14,677 nt of DNA, from the NCBI GenBank assembly GCA_035259145.1, contig DATFWQ010000043.1, forward strand, positions 1 through 14,677. The letters run 5' to 3'. Source of the DNA: CF-161 sp035259145. Its GTDB lineage: Bacteria > Chloroflexota > Dormibacteria > Dormibacterales > Dormibacteraceae. The notes beneath the pieces are model-generated. The model searched no databases, was not told the DNA's origin, and saw only the letters and a program-made list of their open reading frames with translations. Made by a program: the position numbers and the translations under genes. Shown here one piece after another: positions 6,729-13,910 of this stretch (position 1 is its first letter; every line of letters starts with the position of its first letter).

Positions 6729-7167
6729 TAAATTCCCGAACATCGTGTTCGTTCCAAGACTGCCTTCCGTGGGTCGACTGGAGGGTTTGCTGATGCTTGC
6801 CCACGATGGGCTTCGATGACGGGGCCAGCGCGGCCGGCCGCGCCCCGACCCGGCGTCATTGCTGGCACACGTTCGTGACACCGTGCAGGTCGATGTCAGC
6901 GGGCTGGACGCCTGGCGGTTGGCCGGGTCGGTCCCAGCATCGGATGCCCGGCGTCGGGCCAAGTGATCACGCCCGCTATGTGGACATCCTGGCGGCTGAC
7001 CCTGGGGAGACACCTCCGAGCCGCCCTCGCCACGCGCCGCTGTTTGGCGCCGATCCTGTGTAGGCGGCCAGGCCGCGCGGCTTGGGTTCGTCGACGGCCG
7101 TCCAGAGCCTGGGCTCGCCCCCAACAGTCTGTGGCCCATCGCCAGTCCGGCGCTCCGGCTGCGCATC
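6729..7167. other. gene debris, no intact gene
   Basis: There is no intact gene. At 6847-6963 one plus-strand frame reads 'DPASLLAHVRDTVQVDVSGLDAWRLAGSVP..' and then a stop, which resembles the start of a bacterial transcriptional activation (BTAD/SARP-type) domain. The match is short and has no start, so I treat it as a possible relic only. The 178-codon minus-strand frame over 6630-7166 has shadow-like composition. Confidence 0.35.
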
Positions 7168-7425
7168 CTACCTTGATCGGGGCGATGTTGCCGGTCCGAC
7201 TGGTCTGCCCGATCTCAGTCGTGCGACCCTGTCTCGAGCGACAGAAATTACGAACGCAGCCGCCAGCAAGATTACAGAACCGGGCAGTGCCAGGAGAGCG
7301 AATAACACGACCGTCCCGACGAGAGCAGCCTTCGCCGGATCTGCTCTCAGCGGCAGCGACGCCTGGTCCGGCTCAGCGCTGGCCGGCGCGCCAGGGTGGT
7401 GTGGCCGTCGACGCATCTGCTTCAT
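7168..7425 (-). CDS. small single-pass membrane protein
   Basis: An 85-residue protein, last gene of the minus-strand DedA operon, starting 13 bases after the preceding stop. It has a polar Pro/His/Arg-rich N-terminus, a long membrane segment at about residues 34-62 ('ALVGTVVLFALLALPGSVILLAAAFVIS') that is long enough to be one helix or a tight hairpin, and a basic tail. There is only a weak ribosome binding site (CGAGCAGA), consistent with coupling to the gene above. I know no family for it. Its position suggests a membrane accessory role with the upstream DedA and multi-pass proteins. It is less certain than its neighbours because of its short length. Confidence 0.6.
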   Translation of the reverse strand: MKQMRRRPHHPGAPASAEPDQASLPLRADPAKAALVGTVVLFALLALPGSVILLAAAFVISVARDRVARLRSGRPVGPATSPRSR

Positions 7426-7438
7426 TCTGCTCGTCCGG

Positions 7439-8194
7439 CTACTCGCCGCCGCCTAGGACGAAGAAGGCAAGATACATGATCGCCATCACAACCACGGTTA
7501 TTGAACCAAGCGCAACTCCGATGACCGCCACGCCGGGGCGTCTGGTTCTCGAGGCCAGCGCAATCACACTGGTCGCGGCCGCAGCGAGGGCGAGAGGTAA
7601 CGCCGCGAGAAAGGCGGGGGTCAGGATGCCGTAATAGAACTGCGACCAGGGAGTAGTGTAGTGGCCAGAGCCCAGCGGGAGCTCCTGGTAGAAGTCCGGA
7701 TGAGCCGAGAAGCAGGCGACAGTTGGGCTACTGCCGCAGGGTCCCGCGCCAGCAGTGTGCACGACGGCTGGCCACACAAACTGGATCAAGATCACGGCCG
7801 CCAACGCGGCTGCAGCGACGATCAGGCCGCCATACGCGGCCGCATCGGCCCCTCCCGTCGTCCTCACACCCGAAGTTCGTCGCACGGTGCCCTGTTCGTC
7901 GGCTGCGGTGACCGGCACTCGCCAGGGCGATCCCGCTATGCCGGCCGCGCCGACCAGGATTCCGAGCGCGCCAATCGCAATCAGGGCGAAAGGCGACTGA
8001 CGCAGAAGTAGGAGGGGAGTAGTCACGGAACCCTTCCCGATCAGAAGCAAATTCGGTTCTAGATATTGAAAGATGACGCCGACCACGGTTGTCGCAGCCC
8101 CGGCGATCCACAGAACCAGCCAACGCACGCCTGGCCGTCCGGGCTCTTTCAGCTCGCTCCGGTCAAGCGGTATCGAATCCTTCTCCTTCATCAT
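7439..8194 (-). CDS. multi-pass membrane protein of unknown function
   Basis: A 251-residue protein if the ATG at 8194 is used; this ATG overlaps the stop of the DedA gene (ATGA), and GAGG lies eight bases upstream, so coupling decides the start. A second ATG follows at once at 8191. About five or six membrane segments are visible: residues about 24-42 ('WLVLWIAGAATTVVGVIFQYL'), 60-84, 116-140 ('AAAYGGLIVAAAALAAVILIQFVW'), 187-210 and 220-246. Between the third and fourth lies an extracytoplasmic-looking loop with two Cys (GPCGSSPTVACF), possibly a disulfide, and a Tyr/Phe-rich run (FYQELP, SQFYYG). I do not recognise a family and see no transporter signature. Membership in one operon with DedA suggests an envelope role. 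Confidence 0.82.
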   Translation of the reverse strand: MMKEKDSIPLDRSELKEPGRPGVRWLVLWIAGAATTVVGVIFQYLEPNLLLIGKGSVTTPLLLLRQSPFALIAIGALGILVGAAGIAGSPWRVPVTAADEQGTVRRTSGVRTTGGADAAAYGGLIVAAAALAAVILIQFVWPAVVHTAGAGPCGSSPTVACFSAHPDFYQELPLGSGHYTTPWSQFYYGILTPAFLAALPLALAAAATSVIALASRTRRPGVAVIGVALGSITVVVMAIMYLAFFVLGGGE

Positions 8195-8844
8195 GTGTGC
8201 ACCTCGATCGTCTCTCTGTGCTTCAAACGTGCCGAGCGGATGTGCTTGGCCAGCTGCCGTCCCATGAGGGCGCACCCGATGACCACGAACGTCCCAAGAA
8301 GCAGCTTGCCCGGCGGCGGCTTATAGGGCTCGATCGTTGCCCAAGCGGTCGGCCCAAGCCAGGTACCGAGACCCAGGAAGACTGCTTCATAGAGGGCGAC
8401 GGCTGGCATCAGTCCCCTGAGGAAGGTACGCCTAGGCATGGCAACCAGCCCAGAGATTTCAGTCGTCACGACACGCAGGCCGGGTGTGATCCGGCCTGCG
8501 AAGACCGCGGTCGCCCCACCGCGCCGGAGGTTCGCCATCAGGAGAGCGACTCTTTTGCCGGCACGGGGAAGAGTTGCAATTCGACGCAGCGCCGCGGTTC
8601 CCAATCGTTCGAAAATCTCTCGTCCAGCGATTGCCCCCAGGACTGCGGAGATGTAGGTTGCGGCTACCATGACGAGCGGGTTTACGTGAGCGGTCGTAAT
8701 CGACACCCCTGCCAACACCAGGAGCAGGTCTCCTGGTAAGAAGGGCATCGGGATACCCAGCTCCTCGAGCACGATGAGGACGCAGATGACCAGGATCAGC
8801 TCGTAACCGGAGAGACCAACCAGGCCGCCGATGCCTTCGTTCAT
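8191..8844 (-). CDS. DedA family membrane protein (VTT domain)
   Basis: A 217-residue integral membrane protein of the DedA/VTT family, whose members flip or scramble lipids (undecaprenyl phosphate or phosphatidylethanolamine) across the membrane and support envelope integrity; the substrate cannot be told from this sequence. The family signatures are present: the N-terminal 'VLEELGIPMPFLPGDLLLVLAG' with acidic E27-E28 and the Pro-rich re-entrant loop, and the second loop 'FAGRITPGLRVVTTEISGLVAMP' with F115, R118, P121 and R124 (the F/Y-x-x-R-x-x-P-x-x-R pattern). Length is normal for the family. Membrane helices flank both loops, and a basic tail (KHIRSARLKHRE) ends the protein. It is the first gene of a three-gene minus-strand operon and is divergent from a two-component operon with a 16-bp palindrome between them. 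Confidence 0.93.
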   Translation of the reverse strand: MNEGIGGLVGLSGYELILVICVLIVLEELGIPMPFLPGDLLLVLAGVSITTAHVNPLVMVAATYISAVLGAIAGREIFERLGTAALRRIATLPRAGKRVALLMANLRRGGATAVFAGRITPGLRVVTTEISGLVAMPRRTFLRGLMPAVALYEAVFLGLGTWLGPTAWATIEPYKPPPGKLLLGTFVVIGCALMGRQLAKHIRSARLKHRETIEVHT

Positions 8845-8901
8845 GCGGCGACGATAGGCGCCTCAATCCGGACGCACATCGGGGCGACCCCAGGCGCTTT
8901 G

Positions 8902-8917
8902 TCAGGGCTAGCCCTGA
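8902..8917. promoter_or_regulatory. 16-bp perfect palindrome, candidate operator
   Basis: TCAGGGCTAGCCCTGA is perfectly self-complementary and sits in the 108-base gap between the divergent DedA and two-component operons. A 12/16 match lies before the PQQ lipoprotein gene (CGCGGGCCAGCCCTGA, 11758-11773). A dimeric regulator site, possibly for the NarL-type protein encoded nearby, is an inference. Confidence 0.5.
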
Positions 8918-8952
8918 GGTCGGACGGCGGGATTCAGTGCCATGATGCCCGC

Positions 8953-9312
8953 GTGGTTCGTGACGTGTTGATTGTCGACGACCATCGCGGCTTCCGGAGG
9001 GAGGCCAAGCGTCTCATGGAGCAGATCGGCTTTCGGGTTGTCGGCGACGCGGGCACTGGATCTGAGGCAATCGACAAAGTCCGGCAGCTCAACCCGGACG
9101 TCGTGCTTCTGGACATTCAACTCCCGGATCTAGACGGGTTTGCAGTCGCGACGGCCCTGGCCTCCTTGCCTGAACCGCCGGCGGTCCTCCTGGTCTCAAC
9201 CCGAGATGCAGTCGATTACGGCTCTCGCCTCAGTAACTGTAGCGCGGTAGGCTTCATCGCCAAGGCTGAGCTGACCGCAGACAGCCTTCTGGCCCTTCTC
9301 GGCTCACGATGA
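8953..9312 (+). CDS. receiver-only response regulator
   Basis: A stand-alone CheY-like receiver domain of 119 residues with the GTG start at 8953. Essential residues are present: acidic pair D9-D10 (VLIVDDH), phospho-acceptor D54 (VVLLDIQLPDLDGF), switch S82 (LLVSTRD) and K104 (GFIAKAEL). It has no DNA-binding output domain. The frame is open farther upstream to a TTG at 8899, but that would add 18 residues not found in receivers and would place coding sequence over the palindrome, so GTG 8953 is preferred; no strong ribosome binding site supports either. Its stop overlaps the start of the histidine kinase gene (ATGA), which makes the kinase its likely phosphodonor. Such short regulators with a 'GF(I/V)xKAEL' end commonly sit beside kinases of this type in Actinomycetota. 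It may act as a phosphate sink or by protein contact. Confidence 0.88.
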   Translation: MVRDVLIVDDHRGFRREAKRLMEQIGFRVVGDAGTGSEAIDKVRQLNPDVVLLDIQLPDLDGFAVATALASLPEPPAVLLVSTRDAVDYGSRLSNCSAVGFIAKAELTADSLLALLGSR

Positions 9313-11093
9313 TCGCGCTGCGCCGCTCTATCCAGGTGGCCGTGCCGGCGTTGGTCGTTCTCGTATGCGTATCCGACCTTCTCAGTCCGTCGCAACAGTC
9401 GGTCCCGCTGTGGCTTTACGCGCTGAACTACATCGTCCCTGGCGCCGCCTTCGCCATCGCCGGGCTCGTTGCCTGGTCGCTGCGCCCGGCCAACCACATG
9501 GGCCTGCTGATGATGGCGGTAGGCGTCGGCCTCCTGATTGGAGCTGCCGGCATCCTCACTCCAGTCTCACCGCTAGCCCGAACCATCTCCGAGTTTCTCC
9601 GGCTTCGGGTGGGTCATCCGTCTGACTACCTGTTTCTGGCGCTGGGTCCGCTCTGGGCGGTGGTGATCCTCCACCTACTGCTGGCCTTCCCCAGCGGACG
9701 TCTCGGCGCGCGGCTCAGCCGAGGACTTGTGGCGGCGCTGTATGTCTTTGTGCCGCTCATCAGCCTGATCGGGCTATCGGTGCCGTTCGAGGTCGGTCTG
9801 GGTTCGTGGCTGCAGATTGGCTACACGACGGTCAGATCGGTCGTCTATCAGACGTGCTTCGCAGTTGGCTTCGTCTTGATCATGAAGCGATGGGTCCAAG
9901 GGGGTCGAGCTCGGCGCAGATCCCTATCTCCAGTGCTGTGGTCACTGGCGCCCTTGAGCGTTGCATTTCTAACGCCAACACTCGAGGGTGTACTGCAACA
10001 GGTAATCGGGGTCCCCGACGCAGGACCGCTCGTCGACTCGACCAACGCGGTCGCTCTCGCATCCCCGCTGTTCTTGATCGTCTTACCGATCGGATTCTTG
10101 GTCGGTCTGCTCAGGTCAGGCCTTGACATGACGTCCGTCGCATCACTGGTCGTGAGGCTCTCGAGCGGGCTGCTTCCGGAGCAGCTGCAGCCGGCCCTCG
10201 CCAAGGCATTACACGATCCGTCTCTCGAAGTCGCCTATTGGGTGCCCGCACTCGAATCTTTCGCCGACCTCAACGGACGGCGCGTTGAGCTACCTGGGCC
10301 CGACTCGGAGCGTGCCGCGAGCATCCTGGATGGTGCGGCGAGTCCAGTCGCGGCGCTCGTATACGACTCGTCGTTGCGGCATGAGCCGCAGTTGGTTGAA
10401 ACGGCGGCCGCGGCGGTGCGGATGGCCTTGGAGAACGCTGGCCTGCAGGCGCAGCTGAAGGCTCAGCTGGAAGAGGTGCGCCAGTCGCGCGCTCGCCTGG
10501 TCGAGGCCGGGCAGCGGGAACGGCAGCAGGTAGAGCGAGACCTTCACGACGGTGCACAGCAGCAGCTGGTGGCGTTGCTGCTTGCTCTCCAGGCTACGAG
10601 GGCTGAAGCGGCTCAGTACGGAGACAAGCGGACCGCAGCGATGCTCGGCGCAAACATCGCTGCACTCAAGCAGGCGCTTGTCGAGCTGCGTGAGCTCGCT
10701 CGTGGCATCCATCCGTCGATCCTCACTGAGGCCGGCCTGGTTGCCGCGATTCAATCGCTGGGGGAACGATGTCCGATCCCGGTCCAGCTCGATGCTGAGT
10801 ACAGTGATCGTCTGCCGTCACACCTCGAGGCGACCCTGTATTTCGTGACCGCCGAAGCGATCACCAATGCTGTGAAACATTCAGGAGGCGGTCGGATCCA
10901 GATATCGCTCCGCCGCAGGTCAGGGATTGTTGCGCTCGATGTATGCGACGACGGCAAGGGCGGAGCCGACCTGGCGGCCGGCACTGGACTTCGCGGCCTA
11001 TCGGACCGCGTCGCCGCAGTCGGCGGACAGCTCACTGTCAAGAGCCATCACGCAGGCGGAACCACGATCCACAGTGAGATCCCGTGCGCGTGA
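9309..11093 (+). CDS. multi-pass membrane sensor histidine kinase (HisKA_3 type)
   Basis: A 594-residue kinase. About eight membrane segments fill residues 8-270, including the hallmark 'SLRPANHMGLLMMAVG' and 'LLLAFPSGRLGARLS' regions of a sensor type common in Actinomycetota. Residues 290-385 form a degenerate GAF-like linker ('LHDPSLEVAYWVPAL', 'SPVAALVYDSSL', 'AVRMALENAGL'), followed by a coiled coil (385-405). The dimerisation/phosphotransfer domain has 'RQQVERDLHDGAQQQLV' with the phospho-acceptor H413, as in kinases partnered with NarL/FixJ regulators. The ATPase domain has N520 (AITNAVKHS), D548-G-K-G (CDDGKGG) and 'GTGLRGLSDRVAAVGG'. All catalytic residues are present. The gene overlaps both neighbouring regulator genes, so one kinase probably serves two receivers. 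The stimulus is unknown; the membrane-embedded sensor with little extracytoplasmic mass suggests an envelope or membrane signal. Confidence 0.95.
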   Translation: MIALRRSIQVAVPALVVLVCVSDLLSPSQQSVPLWLYALNYIVPGAAFAIAGLVAWSLRPANHMGLLMMAVGVGLLIGAAGILTPVSPLARTISEFLRLRVGHPSDYLFLALGPLWAVVILHLLLAFPSGRLGARLSRGLVAALYVFVPLISLIGLSVPFEVGLGSWLQIGYTTVRSVVYQTCFAVGFVLIMKRWVQGGRARRRSLSPVLWSLAPLSVAFLTPTLEGVLQQVIGVPDAGPLVDSTNAVALASPLFLIVLPIGFLVGLLRSGLDMTSVASLVVRLSSGLLPEQLQPALAKALHDPSLEVAYWVPALESFADLNGRRVELPGPDSERAASILDGAASPVAALVYDSSLRHEPQLVETAAAAVRMALENAGLQAQLKAQLEEVRQSRARLVEAGQRERQQVERDLHDGAQQQLVALLLALQATRAEAAQYGDKRTAAMLGANIAALKQALVELRELARGIHPSILTEAGLVAAIQSLGERCPIPVQLDAEYSDRLPSHLEATLYFVTAEAITNAVKHSGGGRIQISLRRRSGIVALDVCDDGKGGADLAAGTGLRGLSDRVAAVGGQLTVKSHHAGGTTIHSEIPCA

Positions 11094-11731
11094 TTGTTGC
11101 TGATGACTCAGCACTCTTCCGGGCCGGGTTGGTACGCGTGCTCCAATCAGAAGGATTCGAGGTGGTGGGCCAGGCTCGAACCGCCGACGAGCTCTACGCC
11201 CTCCTGGCCACTGAGCAGGCGTCGCTCGTGATCCTGGACATTCATATGCCACCAACTCAAACCAATGAAGGCTTGATCGCCGCCCGACAGATTCGTCGCC
11301 AGTATCCCGACCTTGGCGTCCTTCTTCTCTCGCAGTATGTCGAGAGTCATCACGCGCTCGAACTCCTGAGCCAGAGCCCGGATCGAGTCGGTTACCTGCT
11401 CAAGGATCGGGTCGCTGACGTAGACGAGTTCTTCGATGCGGTTAGTCGTGTGGCTAGCGGCGGATCGGCAATTGATCCGCTGGTCGTATCGCGGCTGCTT
11501 GCTCGAAAGCGGGCCGGGGACCTCGTCGATGATCTGACCGACCGCGAGAGGTCTGTCCTGGCACTGATGGCCGAGGGTCGTTCGAACGACGCCATTGCGA
11601 CCGAACTGCGAATCAGCCGCAAAACGCTCGAAACTCATATCGGAACCATCTACTCAAAGCTTGGCCTCGAGCCGACCGGAGGCGAACACCGGCGCGTGCT
11701 GGCAGTCCTCAGCTACCTGCGCTCCTCCTGA
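11084..11731 (+). CDS. NarL/FixJ family response regulator
   Basis: A 215-residue DNA-binding response regulator starting at a GTG that overlaps the end of the kinase gene by 10 bases. The receiver domain (residues 1-120) has D7-D8, phospho-acceptor D52 (LVILDIHMPP), S83 and K107 (GYLLKDRV). A short linker leads to a LuxR-type helix-turn-helix at about 150-195: 'LTDRERSVLALMAEGRSNDAIATELRISRKTLETHIGTIYSKLGL', which is complete. The 'MPPTQTNEGL' version of the region after the phosphorylation site is typical of regulators paired with HisKA_3 kinases in Actinomycetota. It is the transcriptional output of the operon; candidate targets are its own divergent region and the lipoprotein gene 60 bases downstream, both of which carry the TCAGGGCTAGCCCTGA-like motif. 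Confidence 0.95.
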   Translation: MRVIVADDSALFRAGLVRVLQSEGFEVVGQARTADELYALLATEQASLVILDIHMPPTQTNEGLIAARQIRRQYPDLGVLLLSQYVESHHALELLSQSPDRVGYLLKDRVADVDEFFDAVSRVASGGSAIDPLVVSRLLARKRAGDLVDDLTDRERSVLALMAEGRSNDAIATELRISRKTLETHIGTIYSKLGLEPTGGEHRRVLAVLSYLRSS

Positions 11732-11760
11732 CGATCCGGGTAGACCCTGAGAGAACTCGC

Positions 11761-11773
11761 GGGCCAGCCCTGA
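11761..11773. promoter_or_regulatory. partial copy of the candidate operator
   Basis: GGGCCAGCCCTGA matches 12 of 13 bases of the right part of the palindrome at 8902-8917 (GGGCTAGCCCTGA). It lies 18 bases before the ATG of the PQQ lipoprotein gene. A third similar half-site, TAGACCCTGAG, occurs just upstream near 11751. Confidence 0.35.
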
Positions 11774-11791
11774 TCCGAGACTCAATCGAAG

Positions 11792-13183
11792 ATGCTAGTC
11801 TCGGCGCCGCTGGAGATGCTTTCATCATGCCGGGGCAGCCGCTCCCTCGCGATGGGGTTCATCGCGGTGCTGCTGTTGGTGGCCTGCGATTCTGGCGGTC
11901 GTCCCCAGCAGCTCGCCCACGCAACCCCGCGAGACCCCGGTGGGTCTCCCCCGTCGATCGAAGTCACTCACGGTACGCTGACGGCCCTCGACGCTTCGAC
12001 CGGCAGACAGCTGTGGTCGGCAAACCTGCCTATGGGAGCCGTCAATCCACCCGTCACGGTGGCCGGCATGGTGATGGTCGCGGGCGGAGATAACTGCCAA
12101 ACCCATACAGGAGAGGTCGCCGCTTTCGAGGAGGAAACGGGACGGCCGAGATGGACACTACCCATATCACTCGGTTCATTCTGCTTTGCGACAGTCTCAG
12201 CTGCTAGCGCGTCGGTTGTGGCCGCAGCGCCACGCGGGCCGACCAATCGCGGCCAGTCAGCTGCCGCCGAGATCGAAGCTATCGATGCCCGAAGCGGCAG
12301 GGTGATGTGGATGGCTCCAGGCGACCAGGCAGTGGCAGCGAACGATATCGCCGTCGTGCAACTGCGACAGCCAGGTCCCGGGGCTGCTCCCAAGATCGAG
12401 GGTCTAGATGTGAAGTCGGGTCGCCTTGTTTGGTCTGCGGGCGGGATTCCGATGGATGCCCCTTTGGTGGTGGATGCTGGGCGAGCATATCTGATCGGCT
12501 CTGCACCACCGCCGCCTGGCCAGCAGGTGGTACTGACACGGATTACCGCATTGGATGTGTCAACGGGTCAAATAGAGTGGCAGAAGGACGAACAGAACGC
12601 TGCGGACGTCGGCTTGCCGGTGGTGGGAGACGTGATCGTTCAGAGCGGCTCCAGGCAGACGATCGCCACACCTGCCGTCCCACCGGTCGTCGTTAAACCT
12701 CAACCGCAGTGGACCTGGAAGACCAGCGTGGTCGCCCGGGATCCAGCGACGGGCAAAGAAGCCTGGCGTCAGGATGAAACGGGAACGGGCAACAGCCCTG
12801 GCCCTGCAGGTGTCGTCGAGACCGCCGGTACCGTTTACCTGGAGCGCTTCATCAATGCGGCAGCCCCTGGGACACAGCAGTCGTCCTGTGTTCTACGCAT
12901 AGACGCTCTCGATCCACAGACCGGCGCAAGACGATGGCGCATCGATCAGACTGGTGGCTGCATACCAGGGCCCGGAACGATGGCCGTCTCGCCAGCCGTC
13001 GCAATAGTCGCGATCGGCGGTGCGAGCAGCCAACTGGTTGCTCTCGCGCCGGGATCCGGCAAGGAGCTCTGGCGACGCCCCGTGCAGCTCCCAGCGGGAA
13101 GCTTGGGCTTCAGGGTATCGATCCACGGCAGCGTCGTCCATGTCGCGGCGGCTGGTCGTTTCATCCCCGAACAGGGCGACTAG
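11792..13183 (+). CDS. PQQ-repeat beta-propeller lipoprotein
   Basis: A 463-residue exported protein. A signal peptide ends in a lipobox (residues 21-32, MGFIAVLLLVAC), so it is probably lipid-anchored at C32 outside the membrane. Eight PQQ-like motifs of the form A-x-D-x-x-[TS]-G-x-x-x-W follow: GTLTALDASTGRQLW (61-75), GEVAAFEEETGRPRW (107-121), AEIEAIDARSGRVMW (159-173), and further ones near 12391, 12532, 12727, 12895 and 13030. The C-terminal strand pair 'FRVSIHGSVVHVAAAG' can close the ring with the N-terminal motif, so an eight-bladed propeller looks complete. It has no dehydrogenase active-site residues that I can identify, and probably acts as a scaffold or sensor-like binding protein, as in BamB or kinase-linked propellers. 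The start could also be the ATG at 11816; neither has a strong ribosome binding site. It follows the response regulator by 60 bases. Confidence 0.87.
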   Translation: MLVSAPLEMLSSCRGSRSLAMGFIAVLLLVACDSGGRPQQLAHATPRDPGGSPPSIEVTHGTLTALDASTGRQLWSANLPMGAVNPPVTVAGMVMVAGGDNCQTHTGEVAAFEEETGRPRWTLPISLGSFCFATVSAASASVVAAAPRGPTNRGQSAAAEIEAIDARSGRVMWMAPGDQAVAANDIAVVQLRQPGPGAAPKIEGLDVKSGRLVWSAGGIPMDAPLVVDAGRAYLIGSAPPPPGQQVVLTRITALDVSTGQIEWQKDEQNAADVGLPVVGDVIVQSGSRQTIATPAVPPVVVKPQPQWTWKTSVVARDPATGKEAWRQDETGTGNSPGPAGVVETAGTVYLERFINAAAPGTQQSSCVLRIDALDPQTGARRWRIDQTGGCIPGPGTMAVSPAVAIVAIGGASSQLVALAPGSGKELWRRPVQLPAGSLGFRVSIHGSVVHVAAAGRFIPEQGD

Positions 13184-13215
13184 CGTCCTTGAGCGCATGA
13201 TGAACGAAGACCCGG

Positions 13216-13497
13216 AACCTCGCCTGGAAGCTGCAGGACGGCATCCCGAAGGGGAGGTTCCTGCTCGGCGACCGGGAGTCGAAGTTCACGGTCAGTTTCG
13301 ACGAGGTGTTCAAGAGCGAGGGCGTGGATCATGCGGCTGCCCTTCCGAGCACCTTGGGCGAAGCGTCTCCATGTGAGCGGGCCGACGTGCTCCCGCTGCC
13401 GACTGGACCGGTGGAGCGACGCGATCGCCTCGGCGGGATCATCCACCAGTACAGCCGGGCAGTCTGACGAGGTGACTGAGAAGGGGTTAACCACACA
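13216..13497 (+). mobile_element. decayed transposase (integrase-core), copy B, internally deleted
   Basis: The left part reads 'RNLAWKLQDGIPKGRFLLGDRESKFTVSFDEVFKSEGV', the region around the second catalytic Asp of an integrase-core transposase. The right part reads 'LPTGPVERRDRLGGIIHQYSRAV' and a stop, the usual C-terminus. The segment between, which should carry the catalytic Glu and the 'HYNxxRPHxG' region seen in copy A, is missing. The ends are identical to copy A over 16 bases (13216-13231) and 15 bases (13483-13497, GGGGTTAACCACACA, containing the palindrome GGTTAACC). It is about 140 bases shorter than copy A. Confidence 0.75.
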
Positions 13498-13910
13498 GGC
13501 CCCTGGGCGCAGGATGGCGAACTTGTGGGTCTCCAGAGCAGCTGGACCCCGGTAACGCTGGGGGCTCTGTTACCTCCGGGTTCTCCGCGACGGGACGATA
13601 CTCAGCTGGTTCCCCACTGACCAGGTCAGACTTGGTCGTCGAGCATCTGCGGCGCTGCGCGGATTCGCTCGACCCGCAGTCGCGACGATCCGCGGGCACG
13701 GACCCGGGCAAGCTCCAGGGTTTACCCCTTGAAGGTGCCCTACGAATTGACGCTGGGTGTTGTAGGGCACAGGCGAAGGCGGCGGAGGGTGGCGAAGACG
13801 AGCCGAATGGGTTCGAAGCATCGCGGTAGGACCGCCGATCCCATGTCGCGGCAGATCGCCGCACGGCCTTTCGGCCACCTACGGCGAAGGCACCCCGGTG
13901 AATAGCATGC
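13498..13910. other. gene-free stretch with inverted repeats
   Basis: No gene is supported. Open frames on both strands are low-complexity shadows. Three inverted repeats are present: GGTAAC/GTTACC around 13553-13577, CTGACC-A-GGTCAG at 13617-13629, and a 9-bp perfect pair at 13735-13770. The stretch must contain the promoter of the lipoprotein gene at 13911. Confidence 0.5.
13735..13770. repeat. 9-bp perfect inverted repeat
   Basis: GTGCCCTAC (13735-13743) and GTAGGGCAC (13762-13770) are exact reverse complements separated by 18 bases. There is no T-run, so a terminator is unlikely. It could be a regulator site or a relic of a mobile-element end. Confidence 0.55.

Noticed and set aside
6630..7166. 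178-codon minus-strand open frame
   Set aside because: Ser/Pro/Arg/Gly-rich composition, no ribosome binding site, and it lies opposite the transposase scrap and other plus-strand debris.
8195..8275. Longer start (8275) for the 251-aa membrane protein
   Set aside because: It would overlap the conserved DedA gene by 85 bases; the ATG overlapping the DedA stop is the normal coupled start.
8899..8952. TTG start for the receiver-only regulator
   Set aside because: The added 18 residues do not belong to a receiver domain and would cover the palindrome; the GTG at 8953 gives a standard receiver N-terminus.
13150..13215. PQQ lipoprotein truncated by the neighbouring transposase relic
   Set aside because: Eight blade motifs are present and the last strands can close the ring with the first motif, so the protein looks complete even though its stop lies only 32 bases from the relic.
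13553..13577. GGTAAC/GTTACC hairpin as an intrinsic terminator
   Set aside because: Only a 6-bp stem with a bulge above it, no T-run, and no gene ending nearby to terminate.
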